64,000 bases of DNA, taken from Sphaeramia orbicularis. Taxonomy: Eukaryota; Chordata; Actinopteri; Kurtiformes; Apogonidae. The translations under genes were made by a program, and so were the position numbers. The stretch lies in contig NC_043962.1 of NCBI RefSeq assembly GCF_902148855.1, positions 26,139,110 to 26,203,109 of the forward strand, written 5' to 3'. The notes beneath the pieces are model-generated. The model made no database searches, was not told the origin of the DNA, and was given only the letters and a program-made list of their open reading frames with translations. Below are positions 12,101 through 24,700 of this stretch, piece by piece (position 1 is the first letter of the stretch; each line of letters starts with the position of its first letter).

Positions 12101-15100
12101 CGGAGGCAGATTACCGAGCAGCCACTGTCAAACAACGGCCTACCAGCAGGAGAATAACACCAGCAGAGATCAGTGTGAGTGCACCTACTCAACACACTGG
12201 CAGACACCACTGTGTTGGCATACATAAATGTGATTTTTTAATATACTGAAAAATTCACACAACCAACGCCATACATAGTCATATAAAAAGTGATTTGGGA
12301 TCATTTTTTTGTTGTGCCACAGTCACTGTTTGAGAGACAAGGGATGACGCTACATGGAGCTCTGCACCCCGGCCTAGAGAGAGGTCATATACCATTACCA
12401 AAGGGAATGTCTCGGACCAAGTCTTTTGGTAAAACTTTCACCTATCCTGTACATTTTCTAGTGAGGTGAATGATAGTGTATGTTATTCATAGAACAACAA
12501 TAGGTAATATATTGACATGTAGAAGGTGTAGAGAGTATGTAATGCAAGAAGTTTATTCTTCACTTCTTTACACATGACACTGACAACAGGAAATCATTTC
12601 TTTAACTGAAAATGTATCAGTTTTCAAAGTGAATGTGGTAGCAACAAATACCTACCAACATAGATTATCACATTCATGTATATAAAAACCTGTGAATTCA
12701 ATTGAAAGTAGCTTCAACTACATATGTTATTAACATATTTTATAATATTATATATTGTCAATTCGTGGTACATTATTGACAGTTTGAGTTAACAGAGCCT
12801 CCTATGGAATTGGCCTTAATGCTGCCATATGTACTCTTTCCTTCCTCCTTAGGTGCCACTGAGGAGGATCGGTTGTCTGCGCTGGCAGGTGAACACCGAT
12901 TCCCCCGCAGTTCCTCTATGACAGACTCTCTCAGAGACCACTCCCAGCCCCATCCCATCCCACCACCTCCACAAACAGCACCTCCTCCTCCTCCTTATTA
13001 CCTAGACACAGGTCCCCCACCAGCCTTCTGCCCCCCCTCCTCCCCCATCCAGAACACAGAGTCAAGGCCATGAGCCTGGAGGACGCTCTAGCTTCAAGCC
13101 CTCCAGTTTGGACCTGCCTTATGAAGCTGCTCAGCGGCAGGCCACACACATCGAGAGACAGAAAAAAGCACGCTCCATGATCATACTTCAGGACTCTTCT
13201 CATCTACCTGTAGAACCTACAGAAATTCCCCGTCCTTCTGCTGCTACTCCACCTGAGCGAATCAAACGGAAGGGACGGGTTATTGACAACCCTTATGCCA
13301 ATGTGGGTCAGTTTAGCATTGGACTGTACACACCCACCAAACCCCAGAGGAAGAAAAGTCCACTGGTGAAACAACTACAGGTAGGTTCTTTTGTACACAA
13401 GATCTGCTAAATTCTTTGCTCTGATAGCAAAGATCCCCTGACTTTCACTTCTAATTTCTTACAGGTGGAAGATGCACAAGAAAAAGCTAGTTTGGCCTTA
13501 GCAGCTGCCCATTCACGAGAGACCTCACCCTCAGGGCGACACCCACATCCCCATGGGCACACACACACCAGTCGTGCAGACTACTACCAGCAGCATTTGA
13601 TGGCTGAACGAGAGCGTATGCGTGCCCAGGGAGAGATTATTTTTCCGGGTAAGGGCCCTTTTGCTGCCGCAATTGCTGGAGCAGTCAAAGATCGAGAGCG
13701 TCGTCTAGAGGAACGGAGGAAATCCACTGTCTTCCTTTCTGTTGGGACCATGGAGGGGGCATCAGCCACCAGCTCGGAGGCCCCCTCTCTTACCCAGTCT
13801 CACTCCATTGATGAACGGATGCTCACCAGAGAACTAGGCCAGCTGCCTCCCCCTGCCCTGGCACTGAGCCCCTCACCCAGTGGGACCACCTTTATCCATC
13901 CTCTTACAGGAAAGCCCTTGGACCCCAACTCACCACTGGCTCTTGCGCTGGCCGCAAGGGAGAGGGCTCTGACCTCCCAGAGTCAGTCCCCAACTGGCAG
14001 CCCAGAGCCAAGGACTAAACAGGAGCGGGCAGGCCAGGGTGTTATATTAATTGAACCTCAGACCAAAGAGTCGCCACATGGGGAAGGGGCAGCCACATCC
14101 CCTCCTTTCTCCCCTAAAAGCACGAAGGCAGCAGGGTATGGAGTTGGATCCCCAACGGGTTCAGTGTTACTCCCACAACCCACCAAACCACAGTGGCCAC
14201 ATCACCGTCACCTGTATCATTCCGACAGGAAATGGAGGCCAGAGTAGAGGAGAGGAAGGAAGAGAAGAGAATAGAGGATAAGAAAAGTATGTTGATCAGT
14301 ATTATGGATACGTCACAGCAGAAGACAGCAGGGCTGATCATGGTCCATGCCACCAGTAATGGTCAGGCTGTTGGGGTAGGTTCAGAACTAGAACAGACAA
14401 CTGCTGCAGTATCAACAGAGCCAAGCAAATCTGGAAGTCCTCGGGTTAAATCCCCCAGTCCCACCGTTTCCCAGCCCCAGTCTCAGCTCCAAGCCCAGCC
14501 TCAGACTCCACGTCCTTCTAGTCCAGCCCAAGAAAAGAGTCTGGCTCAGGGAAGTTCTGAAGAGGATGTGGATCCATATACAGTGACCCTGCCCCCTGCA
14601 ATGTTGTCCTCCAGTGATGAGGAAACACGAGAAGAACTACGAAAGATTGGAGTTGTCCCACCACCGGATGAGTTTGCAAACGGGCTGCAGGCACAGACAC
14701 AGGGGGCATCAGTGTCCCCAACTAAACCTGCCACCTCACCTACCACCCCCACAACACCAACACCCCAAACTCCCTCAACACCAACAACCCCAACTGTGAC
14801 ACCTACCCAGCCTCAGCCTCCCCAGCCCCAACCTCCCCCCAGTGCAGCAGCTGTCTCAGGGAAGCCCTCTGACCCTTTGGAGCCCCCACCAGTGGGTGAG
14901 TCTGGCTCTGCGGCTGACTCAGGCGTGGAGGAGGCTGACACACGCAGCTCCAGCGAGAGAGAGCGAGATCACCACCTCGAGACCACCAGCACCGTCTCCA
15001 CAGTTTCCAGCATGTCCACCTTGTCCTCAGAAAGCGGCGAGCCTGCCGACACACACACCACACACACCTCCTATGCTGACGGGCAGACTTTTGTGCTCGA

Positions 15101-18100
15101 CAAGCCGCCAGTGCCTCCTAAGCCACGACTCAAGTCACAGATAGGAGGCAGTAAAGGCCCCGTCACCTTCAGGGACCCTCTGTTGAAGCAGAGCTCTGAC
15201 AGTGAGCTGCTATCACAGCAACAGGCTGCTGCCCTGGCTGCTGCTGCAGCTGGAGGAGCTGGGCTACCCCCAGGTGGTTCAGCCTCAGTGACTGGACTAG
15301 CCCCCACCAAGCCACGCTACCTCTTCCAGCGGAGGTCCAAGCTGTGGGGAGACCCAGTGGAGCCTCGTGGACCAGGTGTGGGACTAGGTATTGGGAGTTT
15401 GGGCAATCTAGGTGGGCTGGGACTGGGTCTGGGTACAGATGAGGGAGGAAAACCATCCGTTATGGGGGAGCTCAGTTCACGACTACAGCAACTAAATAAA
15501 GACACTAGGTCACTGGGAGAAGAGCCACTAGGATCATCACTTGACCCTGGGAGGAAGTCACCTGTGGCAGGAGCCAGGTAAGAGAAACACAAGAAAAACG
15601 CACTAGAAAGCTCTCACTATCGTTGAAACACAGAAAAATGATGACACAGACAGGAGTTATGGTTTCAACTTTTTTTCACATCTTTTATTCATATGTTGGC
15701 AAAGACATCAGAGTCAGCAAACTAAAGTATCTCAGCCTCAGAGAGGGAAGTCTTGTTTATCAACTATTTATATCACTTTGTACTGTGTGACAGTCTTTAT
15801 GTCCCAAGTCTTAATTCTTACACAATCCCACTCAAAGAGGATTAGCAGTAAACACATTCATTTATCATTTTAACGGCACATATTTAATGAAAAAAACATT
15901 TGAAGTCTGTCTCAGAATTGTGATATGTCATTTTGTATATCCAGTGTTCCTAGGACAGACGGATAATTAGAGGCTCCGTTAAAGACATTTTCATCTGGTT
16001 TTACTTTTTATGCATAATGTGGTTTTACTAACGTTTTAAGATATGCAGACAAATCCTTATCCAGGCAGTCCACTGTGACGGCAAGTGATAATGAGATCAG
16101 AGGTCAACAGCATTGCCAGCATTACCTTCCCTAGCATTCTGAGTGTAGCACAAGCATTGTAAACTTCACATTTATGTACTAAATCTTTCCTGTGTGTCAC
16201 AAACTATTGCATCATTAGTAAAAAAAAAAAAAAAAAAAAAAAGAAAGAACACAGATCAAAAGTGTCAATGATGAACCAGTGTTATTTAAACCACAGTAGA
16301 GTGTTGTTTTTTTCACACAATACAATGAAGTACATTGAAGTCCTTTATATTTCTACAGATGTGAGGACACCGAGGGCAGTAAACCTTAAGGTTATAGCTC
16401 CTAGGGTAAAACAAAGCTTTCTTAAACATGCTTCCCCTAACAAGCCTATCAACTAATCCCATTGGAAGACAATAACATTTTTTTCCATGTTTTTTCTTTT
16501 TTTTTTTTTTTTTGTAATTTTATTTGTTACCTTGTTTGCATTACCAGAGTTAATCACTGTGACTTTCAACTGGTTATGGAAACAAATTTTAGAAAGTGAT
16601 TAAGTATTTGGCCACAATATTGTGTTTCTAGTTTTGGATTTTTTAATAGGACTACAGTCACTTGATCTGGTCTTGGGTGTTTCCATAGTTACAAGTCTGC
16701 TCCTCAGCCTTCTGTTGGGTAATCTGGTGCACAGTGCTTACATTATATCATATGTATTGAATAAGTGTGCATATGTGTGTATGAGTGTGTCTGTTGGTGC
16801 AAACAAGGTAACAGGGCCTGGATAGAGGCATTGACTTTGCCAAAGCCTCTTTTCATCTCACACACAGTCACACTTGGGTTCTGACCTTTGACCCCGCCAG
16901 TTCCTATCCTACCAGCTTTTCCTAAAGCTTCCTCCTAGATCAGTGTTCAAATGAAAGGTAATACATTCTTCTATCTGACACTCTTTGCAGTCATCACTGG
17001 CATCTGTTTGATAAGACTAGAAACCGCAGTTTCTTTCTTATCACAGTTCCCCATCCTACTGCGATATCAGTGATAACCTCAAAGATTTAAGGATGTATTT
17101 TCAGAACTATTTGAACATGGCTGAAATATAATGGTGTGTCATGTTTGCAATCATATTAAACCACTCTCTCTGATCTTGGCATTAACTGTCAATTTAATGC
17201 CAAGATTAGCAGACAAAGTCCTAACCATGATAAATGGCCTTTATTTCCTCTTGATGGAAAATGTGGAGCTTCCTCTTTTCTCTTTGTCTTTTAATCTACA
17301 GTAAGTTGTGTACGATAGCATGACAATTTGGAGGTTTACACATGAAAATCCCAGCATTTAGTTCACGCATGTGTGGAATATTGTGATGTGTTTTTATAAA
17401 TTGATAGCTGTTAGTTTTAATATGCTGTTGAACGTCACTTTTAGAGGAGCTCAGTGCTTTGTAGACTCTCTTCAGATGCAGTTGAGTTTGATTTTAGTGG
17501 CTTGTTCTCTCTCTTTTCTAATTCTGTGGTCCTCATCTCTATTAATTGTGAATTCAGAGTGTGGAAGTAACTGGCTCCATGCTGGAAATGGTTCTTATTT
17601 TCATATGTACTTCACTGCTGATTAGGATGTGAGGAGACAATTGAAAGATTGAGGAGATGCTTTTATAGTCTTTCACAGTCGTCTCGTGTTATTGAATTTG
17701 CCAGAGGGATAGAACAGCTCCACACAACTGCCACCAAAAAGCTTTGCAGTTTTGTTTTTAGTTACATACTGCTCTCATAAGAAGGGAATGCTTCTCTGGA
17801 CTGATTGACTTAGAACCAGTTGGTGTAGTTTGGCTTCTTTGGTCTATTTCTTTTTGTTGCCTCAACGTCTTTGAATCTGGATTCATTTGATTTGGCTTTA
17901 TTTCTTTTCCTATCATTAAGAAGTGAATTTTGTTCAGTATCTACAAAGTAGTTTGGGTTAGAAAGACCACTCATTGCTGTGAGCTGATGTAATGGTTTAC
18001 TGTGGTTGACATGAGTGAAATATGAATTTAACACCTGACTTAATACCAAAGTCAGTCAGGAATCGGTCACATCTTCAATCTCTTATCTTTCACCACATTG

Positions 18101-18689
18101 TGATCCATGGATAGCAAGATGACCGCAGTTTCAAATCAGTAGATTACATGCTTCTGATTGGGTTCTATCAGTAAAAATAAATCACATCCTGGCATTATAG
18201 AATCTGAATCATTCTCACCATCTCCACCCTGACAGCTGATTGCCCTCAGCTGTGACACAGATGATCATGCACACCATTATTTCGCTCACATTCTCCTCCT
18301 GCATTTGTTCCTCTTCACCCACTGAAACATTCCTCATACAAGCACAGACATCTCAGCGCTCTTAATTGTAACATTCCCCATCACTTTCCCATACGCTGTC
18401 CAAATTTAATCTCCTTCAACAACTTCACATGCTGCTGTATTTTGTCACTCTTGTAGCCACTGTGTTCACATGCTGTGTATTTTAGCTTTGGGTGGTTTAC
18501 AAACCTGTAGTTCTTATTTTGCTTCAGTTGTGTTTTTTCATTTTCTGTTCTTCTGTGTTCATGTAATTTGCATAACTTTGTTTTGTTTTTCAGTGATTGT
18601 GTTGAGGATGGCCATGGTCCCTGACTGTCTTGCATATTGGACACTGTAGGTTATTTAAATTATGCTAAAACTTCATATACAACTGGAAT

Positions 18690-18770
<81 letters not shown>

Positions 18771-21708
18771 CTAACATACAGTTCAGGACATAATACCTAT
18801 CTTAATATATATGTTTGTTCCTTAACATAGTAGTTCCCTCTCCACATCTTGTTAGTTGACACCCTAAAAAGTCAAGGGACATGTGCCCTCCATTTATTTG
18901 TTTGTTTTTTCTTCGTTTGTGCAGTGTTTGATATGTGAATAGTGTGCTCATTTCTCTCTCATGTAGCCCACTGGTCAGACCTTCCAATGCTGAAGCCTAC
19001 TCTGCTGTCATTGTCATGTTACATGCTGTACGAGCACATGCGCACACACACATGCACACTCATACAATCACACCCACTCCTGTCCACACACGGGGCGAGT
19101 CAGAGAAAGCAGAGATGGCTGAAGCAGACTCTAAGTCTGGTTGGGAGGCTGCGTCTCATGGAGTGATGCTAACATTCTCTCCCATTGCTCTCTCTCTGCT
19201 CACCTTGCATGCTCCGCCCCGCTGCTCTGATCTGATTGGTCTAGAACTGACTGTGCGCCCAGGAGGGCAGGACGACTGTGTAAGTGCGCATGGAGCTCAT
19301 CTCATATCCGCCGGCTCCCTGTAGTCAGATTATTTTCACCAGCCTGTGCGCTTCCTAACAGCCTTTGTTTCATTACACTCCTTATACTCAAACTCACATC
19401 AAAGTTCTGAACAGTAGAAGGAAAATGTGTCACTCATGTTGTACACTACACACTGGCTAACATGCATGAATGAAACAGACACCATTGTACCAGCTCAGTA
19501 GGCCTCTCCTGTCTTTCCTTCTCCCTGCCTGCACTCAGCTAGACAAAACTCATATCAGTCTGAATCTCTAATCCATCTGCCTCTACCTTTATGACCATAT
19601 TTTTCTCCATTAGACCAGTAGTAGACTAATGGATACTCAACCAATTTGAGCCTATTTCACAAATTGATGCTCCTGGGACAGATGTAAAAAGGTAGAAAAC
19701 CAGCATAGGCTGTACTGTACCTGAAAGAGCAACAGGAGTGGCAAATTTCTACACTTGAGAATTTCTACAGTGTTTTTCTTTCAGTGCATTTCTTCCTCTT
19801 CGTGCTGCAAGTGGTAAGGTTTTGTCTGTTGGCCAGTCAGACTCCCTGCACTGAACAGTTTAGGTGGGGGTGCACCGATACATCAGACAAAAATCTGTAC
19901 CGGTATCTGTATCCGCATATTAGATGTCATTTCACCAATGGTAGTAGCTGTGAAAATTCCCCTGGCACAAAAGGGGGAAAAATAACAACATAAATAAAAT
20001 AAGTAAACAGAAAACACCATTGGTATTGGTATAAGCTATCTGCAAAATTTGTCACTTTAAATATCAGTACCAGCCCAGAATTTTGCAGTAGGTACAACCC
20101 TAGCTTTAGGACCATGTTGGAAATCAGTGATTTCACACATATCCATATGTAAGGATTTATTAACATTAAATAAAACTTTATTCTTACTTTAGAGCTACAA
20201 ATGAGTACATTATTAACTGATTGTAATTGTGGGTATATTACTCTTAATAGAGCAACAAAAGACTTATTATTTAACTATGATATAATAGGTAGTGAGTTAT
20301 ATGTGGTAGGTCAGTTAAATGTGTTTGACATGCTAGGTAGACACAGATTTTATTAACATAAACATTCAGAAACATGCCATAAACTCTTAACAAGCTTTAT
20401 ATAAGATCTTAGAAATGTCTTATAATGAACAGTAAATGAGGTTTTAACTTTATTATTACTTGTCACAATACTTGTATAGTCTTATTCAAACATAATATCC
20501 TGTAAACATCTGATTACCCGTTAACTAGCACTTATCATTGAATCTGAAGTGTGTGTATATTTGTTGTATATATGTTACATATTTACTGATTAGAGGTTTT
20601 CAGGTTTTCAGGTTAGTGCTGTATATCAGAAACACAATTGCAGCCTAATTCTAAGATTCCTGTTGGCTGTTGGTTACAGTTGGTCTTCATTTCATGGTTT
20701 TATTTATATCAATTAGAGGAGAATGCTTTAATAGTAATGGTTAGACATAACTCACTAAATAAGTCATACACTCAGATACTGAGTGTAAGATGGGGGAGAA
20801 TTTAAAATCCTCTATTTTTCCAGTACTGCTGTGATGTGAATATGTAAACTGATGGTTCAGTTGTGGAAAACATTTCTATTTGAAGCTGTACTCAGTATCA
20901 GAGCTTCAGAATGTTAGCATTCAACTGATGTAGCGCGCTGCTTTGATGTTGCTGTAAATTATTAGCTTGTTCTTATTAACATACATTAACCTCTAGCTTG
21001 CAATATAAACTTTAAACAACTGACGGCAAATATCTGTAAACTAAAGCTTGGTCTTCTGTTCTTTTATTTTCGCCTTGTTCACTTTTGTCTCCATTGCTTA
21101 TATTTATGAAGCATCTCTTTGTCTCTTTCTTCGTCAGACTTTTCAGCAGCCTAGGTGAACTTCACACCATTTCTCAGAGAAGTTATGGTACCACATACAC
21201 CATCCGCCCTGGAAGTCGTTACCCTGTCACCCGACGCACCCCCAGCCCAGGTTCAGGCTCACCTGATCGGGGAGACCCTCTTGGACGATACTCAGGCTTT
21301 GGCCTACCGACCTCACCAACTACACCGCCACAAACTATCCTCAAATCCTCCAGCCTCAGTCTACCCCAGGAGCCGAAAGAGGTCCGCTTTGTAATGAGGA
21401 GCTCCAGCGCCCGTTCTCGCTCTCGCTCCCCGTCCCCATCACCGTCGCATTCCCCCGGGCTAGGGTCACCTCTTTTGGCGCTCAGACCCTTCCACCAGAA
21501 GCCCCTCCACCTCTGGAACAAGTACGACGTCGGAGACTGGCTGGAGAGCATCAACCTGGGAGAGCACAGAGCAGGATTTCAGGAGCATGAGATCGAAGGC
21601 TCTCACCTCCCCGCTCTAACCAAGGATGACTTCGCAGAGCTCGGAGTGACACGAGTCGGTCACCGCATGAACATCGAACGAGCACTAAAACAGCTGCTAG
21701 AGAGCTGA
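4294..21708 (+). CDS. shank3: SHANK3 postsynaptic scaffold, exons from the SH3-PDZ linker to the SAM domain (partial, two frame breaks)
   Basis: SHANK3 links PSD-95/SAPAP, Homer and cortactin in the postsynaptic density of excitatory synapses. Exons: 4294-4369, 6893-6975, 8197-8321, 8644-8779, 11404-11484, 11663-11686 (24-bp microexon), 12047-12174, 12323-12428, 12853-13380, 13465-15577, 21138-21708. Visible parts in order are the KRLFRHYTVGSYD linker, a PDZ domain (6893-8779; GFGFVLRGAK carboxylate loop), the IRSp53-type proline stretch PPPPQTAPPPPP, a Homer-type site PPPDEF (near 14660), the cortactin-type site KPPVPPKP (near 15105) and a C-terminal SAM domain (about 21505-21705, ending ELGVTRVGHRMNIERALKQL). 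SAM and PDZ residues fit SHANK3 better than SHANK1 or SHANK2. About 1,320 codons are covered; the N-terminal ankyrin and SH3 exons are outside. Splice phases agree everywhere except inside exons 12853-13380 and 13465-15577, where the conserved reading changes frame. I cannot say whether it is the a or b teleost paralogue. Confidence 0.95.
6424..6743 (+). repeat. (CT)n and (GT)n microsatellites before the first PDZ exon
   Basis: A CT tract covers 6424-6519 with two small interruptions, and a GT tract covers about 6668-6743. Both lie in the shank3 intron 150-470 bp upstream of the exon at 6893. The long open frames over the GT tract are repeat artefacts. Confidence 0.95.
7676..7713 (+). repeat. 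(AC)n microsatellite
   Basis: A short interrupted AC run in the shank3 intron between the exons at 6893 and 8197. Nothing else is recognisable in this intron. Confidence 0.85.
9107..9154 (+). repeat. (GT)n microsatellite
   Basis: A GT run with one interruption ('tacg') in the shank3 intron after the last PDZ exon. Confidence 0.9.
9698..9754 (+). other. shank3: Candidate alternative cassette exon of shank3 (57 bp)
   Basis: This segment has a strong acceptor (pyrimidine-rich tract ending TCTACAG, 9691-9697) and a perfect donor, GTAAGT, at 9755. It is 57 bp, a multiple of three. It is open in the phase required by its neighbours: the exon ending at 8779 leaves one base and the exon at 11404 begins with two. 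Inclusion would insert ETKYMLLEEEELRGKKLTH, an acidic-then-basic stretch, just after the PDZ domain and before PPPPKRAP. I do not recall this insert in mammalian SHANK3. That it is used is an inference from splice sites and phase. Confidence 0.5.
11199..11403 (+). other. shank3: Candidate internal first exon of shank3 (alternative N-terminus)
   Basis: Directly upstream of the exon at 11404, an ATG at 11199 opens a frame with no stop that runs straight into the PPPPKRAPSTTLTL coding sequence in the correct phase. The 68 extra residues are basic and serine-rich (MKKLGSNRNLNKVL..., GDARRALSRKAKGFSS) and do not look like intron. Mammalian SHANK3 is known to use several internal promoters that give isoforms lacking ankyrin, SH3 or PDZ. 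This would be such an isoform, starting after the PDZ domain. No TATA box is evident; the claim rests on the open frame alone. Confidence 0.4.
18694..18768 (+). repeat. (AT)n microsatellite
   Basis: About 75 bp of perfect TA/AT alternation in the last shank3 intron. It is self-complementary and could form a cruciform or hairpin. Confidence 0.95.
19865..20102. mobile_element. Short hAT-like MITE
   Basis: The left end TGGGGGTGCACCGATAC and right end GTACAACCCTA resemble each other in inverse. Flanks AGTTTAGG (19857-19864) and GCTTTAGG (20103-20110) match at six of eight positions, like an aged 8-bp site duplication. There is no coding capacity. The family call is inferred from end sequence and duplication length. 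Confidence 0.5.
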
Positions 21709-24700
21709 CACCTGCCCTGAGACACAGCAACAGATGGAGTAGAAGATGAAGATAGAAGGGCCAAGACGTATAGTGGGTGAAAACAGGAGAAACAATAACG
21801 ACAACTCCTCTTTTACTCTGCCTGCTTTTAAGTTACGAGTCACAAATGTTTACCTGGGGTCGTTAGCAACACTTTATGTTCCTATTTCTGCATTAAACCC
21901 CACATTCGGCACTGCACTGAAGAGGAGGAGTCAATACTTTCATCCCCCTCCACTCGGCCCTTAGTGTCTCCCCACCTCTTTGCCTGCAGCCAATTAGATT
22001 AGACCTCAAAAGGGGCTCTGGTCTTTCTTTGCCGAGGAGAATCGCATGAGCTTCAATTAAAATATTTGATTGGTGAAAGCTTCAGTCGTTTCCATAGTAA
22101 CATCCACACCTCCTCGCCACCATTCCCTCCCTCCTCTACCTCTACCTCTATCCCTCCATCTTTCAGGCCTCTGAAAGCCTTTTGCAGTTTGAGTAAAGGA
22201 GGAGGAGGAAGTATTTTGTTCCAAACAGAAAGCTCAGTTGCCTTTCAAAATATTTATACAGAGATCAACAATGTTGAACACAGGACTATGGACATAGTGC
22301 TGACACAGCTCTGAAAAGGTGTGTCTTCTCTACACCTGCTGTTGTTTTTAAACCGAAGACTTTAGAGCCCAGAGGTGGAGCTCCACAACGTAAACCACGG
22401 GAGAAAACCCCTCCCTCCGCCTTGGTACCCAGACTGTGCTATCTATTATATTTGGAGAATGTTTAACCAACACTCGTGGCTTTTTTCATAATCAATTTTT
22501 TTGGTTTTCCAAAGGGAATATTATATAAATATATATATATATATAGGTATTAAATAATATGATATATATGTATCTTAATATAGCTTTCTGAAGAAAAGAT
22601 AATGTTGCAAAGAGGATATGTAATAAATTAATCTGCGCCTGTTTTTGGTTTTTAGTATAGAAGGCAGAGAGAAATCTTTAAAATTTATTCCACCAATAGT
22701 TTACTCATTTCTACCAATTATATACATATATAAATATATATAAAAAATATACATATATATATTTGAAAGAAAAAAGTATATAGATACGGAAATGAAATTT
22801 TTGTCATAGATAAACAACTTTCCTTATGGTCACCCTTTCTTGAACCGTAGCATGACAAGTTGTATCATGTGTTGGACAAAGAGTATGTTGTTCGTTTTTA
22901 TTTTCTTACAGTCTTCCTTCATACTAAAGGGCATCCCGTAATGTGAGGCTGAGACCCCAGTTGACACCCATCCCTACCGCTTCAGCTACAGATGACGTGG
23001 TTTTGTCTCTGCTGTAAACTCGACGACAACCACCAAACAAGACAGCTGATTATTAAACAGTCGGGGGGCTCTTCATCTTATGCCTGTTGAACACTCAGGG
23101 ATGGAAGTTTAGGACACTAGCATGGAGAGGTTGTTGTAATATGATTCATTTCAGTTCTTACCTTTGAGGACAATTTTGCACCATCACAGTCGAAGAAAAT
23201 GCACGAACGCTAGTAAAAAATTTCCATCCCTGTGACCCCTTATGATGCTTCTCAGACCAGGCTCTACACCGTCTGGTTCAGAGAGGGAAATATCTGCCAT
23301 ATTATAGAAGAAAATCCCTATTAAGTGTGTGATCACAGCCAAATTAAGCATAATTTATTAGAATAAGGAAATGCCATCCTTTAAATGCACCTTTTACCTG
23401 GGCAAAAAATAAGAAGGGCTGAAATGCCTTAGATGTATGTGCCCCTCAAACACAACTAGTGGAGTTTATCAGGCTGTGGGGATGGGAAAGCCTCTGTAAG
23501 GTCTTAAAGAAAATTCAGTATTTTACAACCCGACTGTGTCTTAAAAATGTTGCTGCCTCCCTGTATCTCTACACTTTACTTAGTGAGTAAAATATTATCA
23601 TAGACAGTGGCAGTCAGACAAAAAACACTAAGACACAGGTTGTGAATTTAAAAAAAACACAACTGAATTTTCCTTAACAATATAAAATCTACAATTGTAC
23701 TCATGAGTAGCTTCTGCTGGCAGTGAGAAACAGTGAGTTTTATTCACGCAACAACTACAAAAAAAAAAGCATTTTATTCATAGCTTTTTACTCAGATTGA
23801 AGACCAGGTAATTTCGCTTACTGCTGAAAACTACTGCGCATCAGCAGCAGCGTCCGGTCTCTACGCCAAGGCTGTTTCACTTGGCCTGAAGTTCTGTGCA
23901 ACTTTTTTTTTTTCCTCTCTTCTTTTTGCTAGCAGTTTGTTAAAGCAGGCAGTGAATAAATCTAAAGTCACGTCTGGGTTGTAGGAATAGCACTCACTGC
24001 CTCACTGTGACCTCACTGATTATTTTACTCCAGTATTATGTCCTCAGACTCATTTGGACTTTTTGTGTTATAGTTCTTTTTTTTTTTCTTTTTTTTAAAA
24101 ATTATTTTCTTCCTTGTTTATTTATTACCCTCGCACACTGTGGGTAGATTTTGTAGCGTGTGGAACATGACACTTAAATCTTTCACTCATTTGAATTTTA
24201 GAGTGACAGAAAAAAAAGACAGAAAAAACAAATATCCTGTCCATTCTAAACACTTGTAAAAATGAACAAACTACAAATATTTGCTTTTTTTTAATCACAA
24301 GCAATGTATATATGATAGATTTCATATAAATTTTTGAAGAAGTATATAGATCTATATATGAATGTTTGGCATATATGCATAGTTAACCACCTGTGGAAAG
24401 GGTGAGCAGATTTTATTCTTTCTATGAACTCTTGAACTTTTGAACTCTGAACTATGAACTAGGGGATGATTTGCACAAAACAAGGTGACAAGGTGCTAAC
24501 ATAAAAGCCACCCATCGTCCAAGCGCATGTGTGCATCTGGATTCCCTGAATCTCTCTGTATGGTCATTCCTCTTCACCATGTGCGACTGTTAAGCGTGTT
24601 TGTGTAAATGCGTGTTTGTGTCCATTTTGTGTGTATTTGTTTGAGAGAGACAATGAAAATGCACATGTGACGGTGAGCATGCATGGTTAGGGGTTTTGGA

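Larger units (their letters stand above)
15578..21137 (+). other. Large last intron of shank3
   Basis: This 5.6-kb intron separates the large proline-rich exon from the SAM exon, as in other SHANK genes. I see no further exon. It holds a long AT array (18694-18768) and a short hAT-like MITE (19865-20102). The remainder is AT-rich with no recognised element. Confidence 0.8.

Noticed and set aside
14132-14191. A small intron explaining the second shank3 frame break
   Set aside because: The only plausible donor and acceptor pair gives an intron under 60 bp and the wrong phase.
14518-15592. Several antisense frames opposite the large shank3 exon
   Set aside because: They mirror the proline- and serine-rich sense coding sequence and show no independent support.
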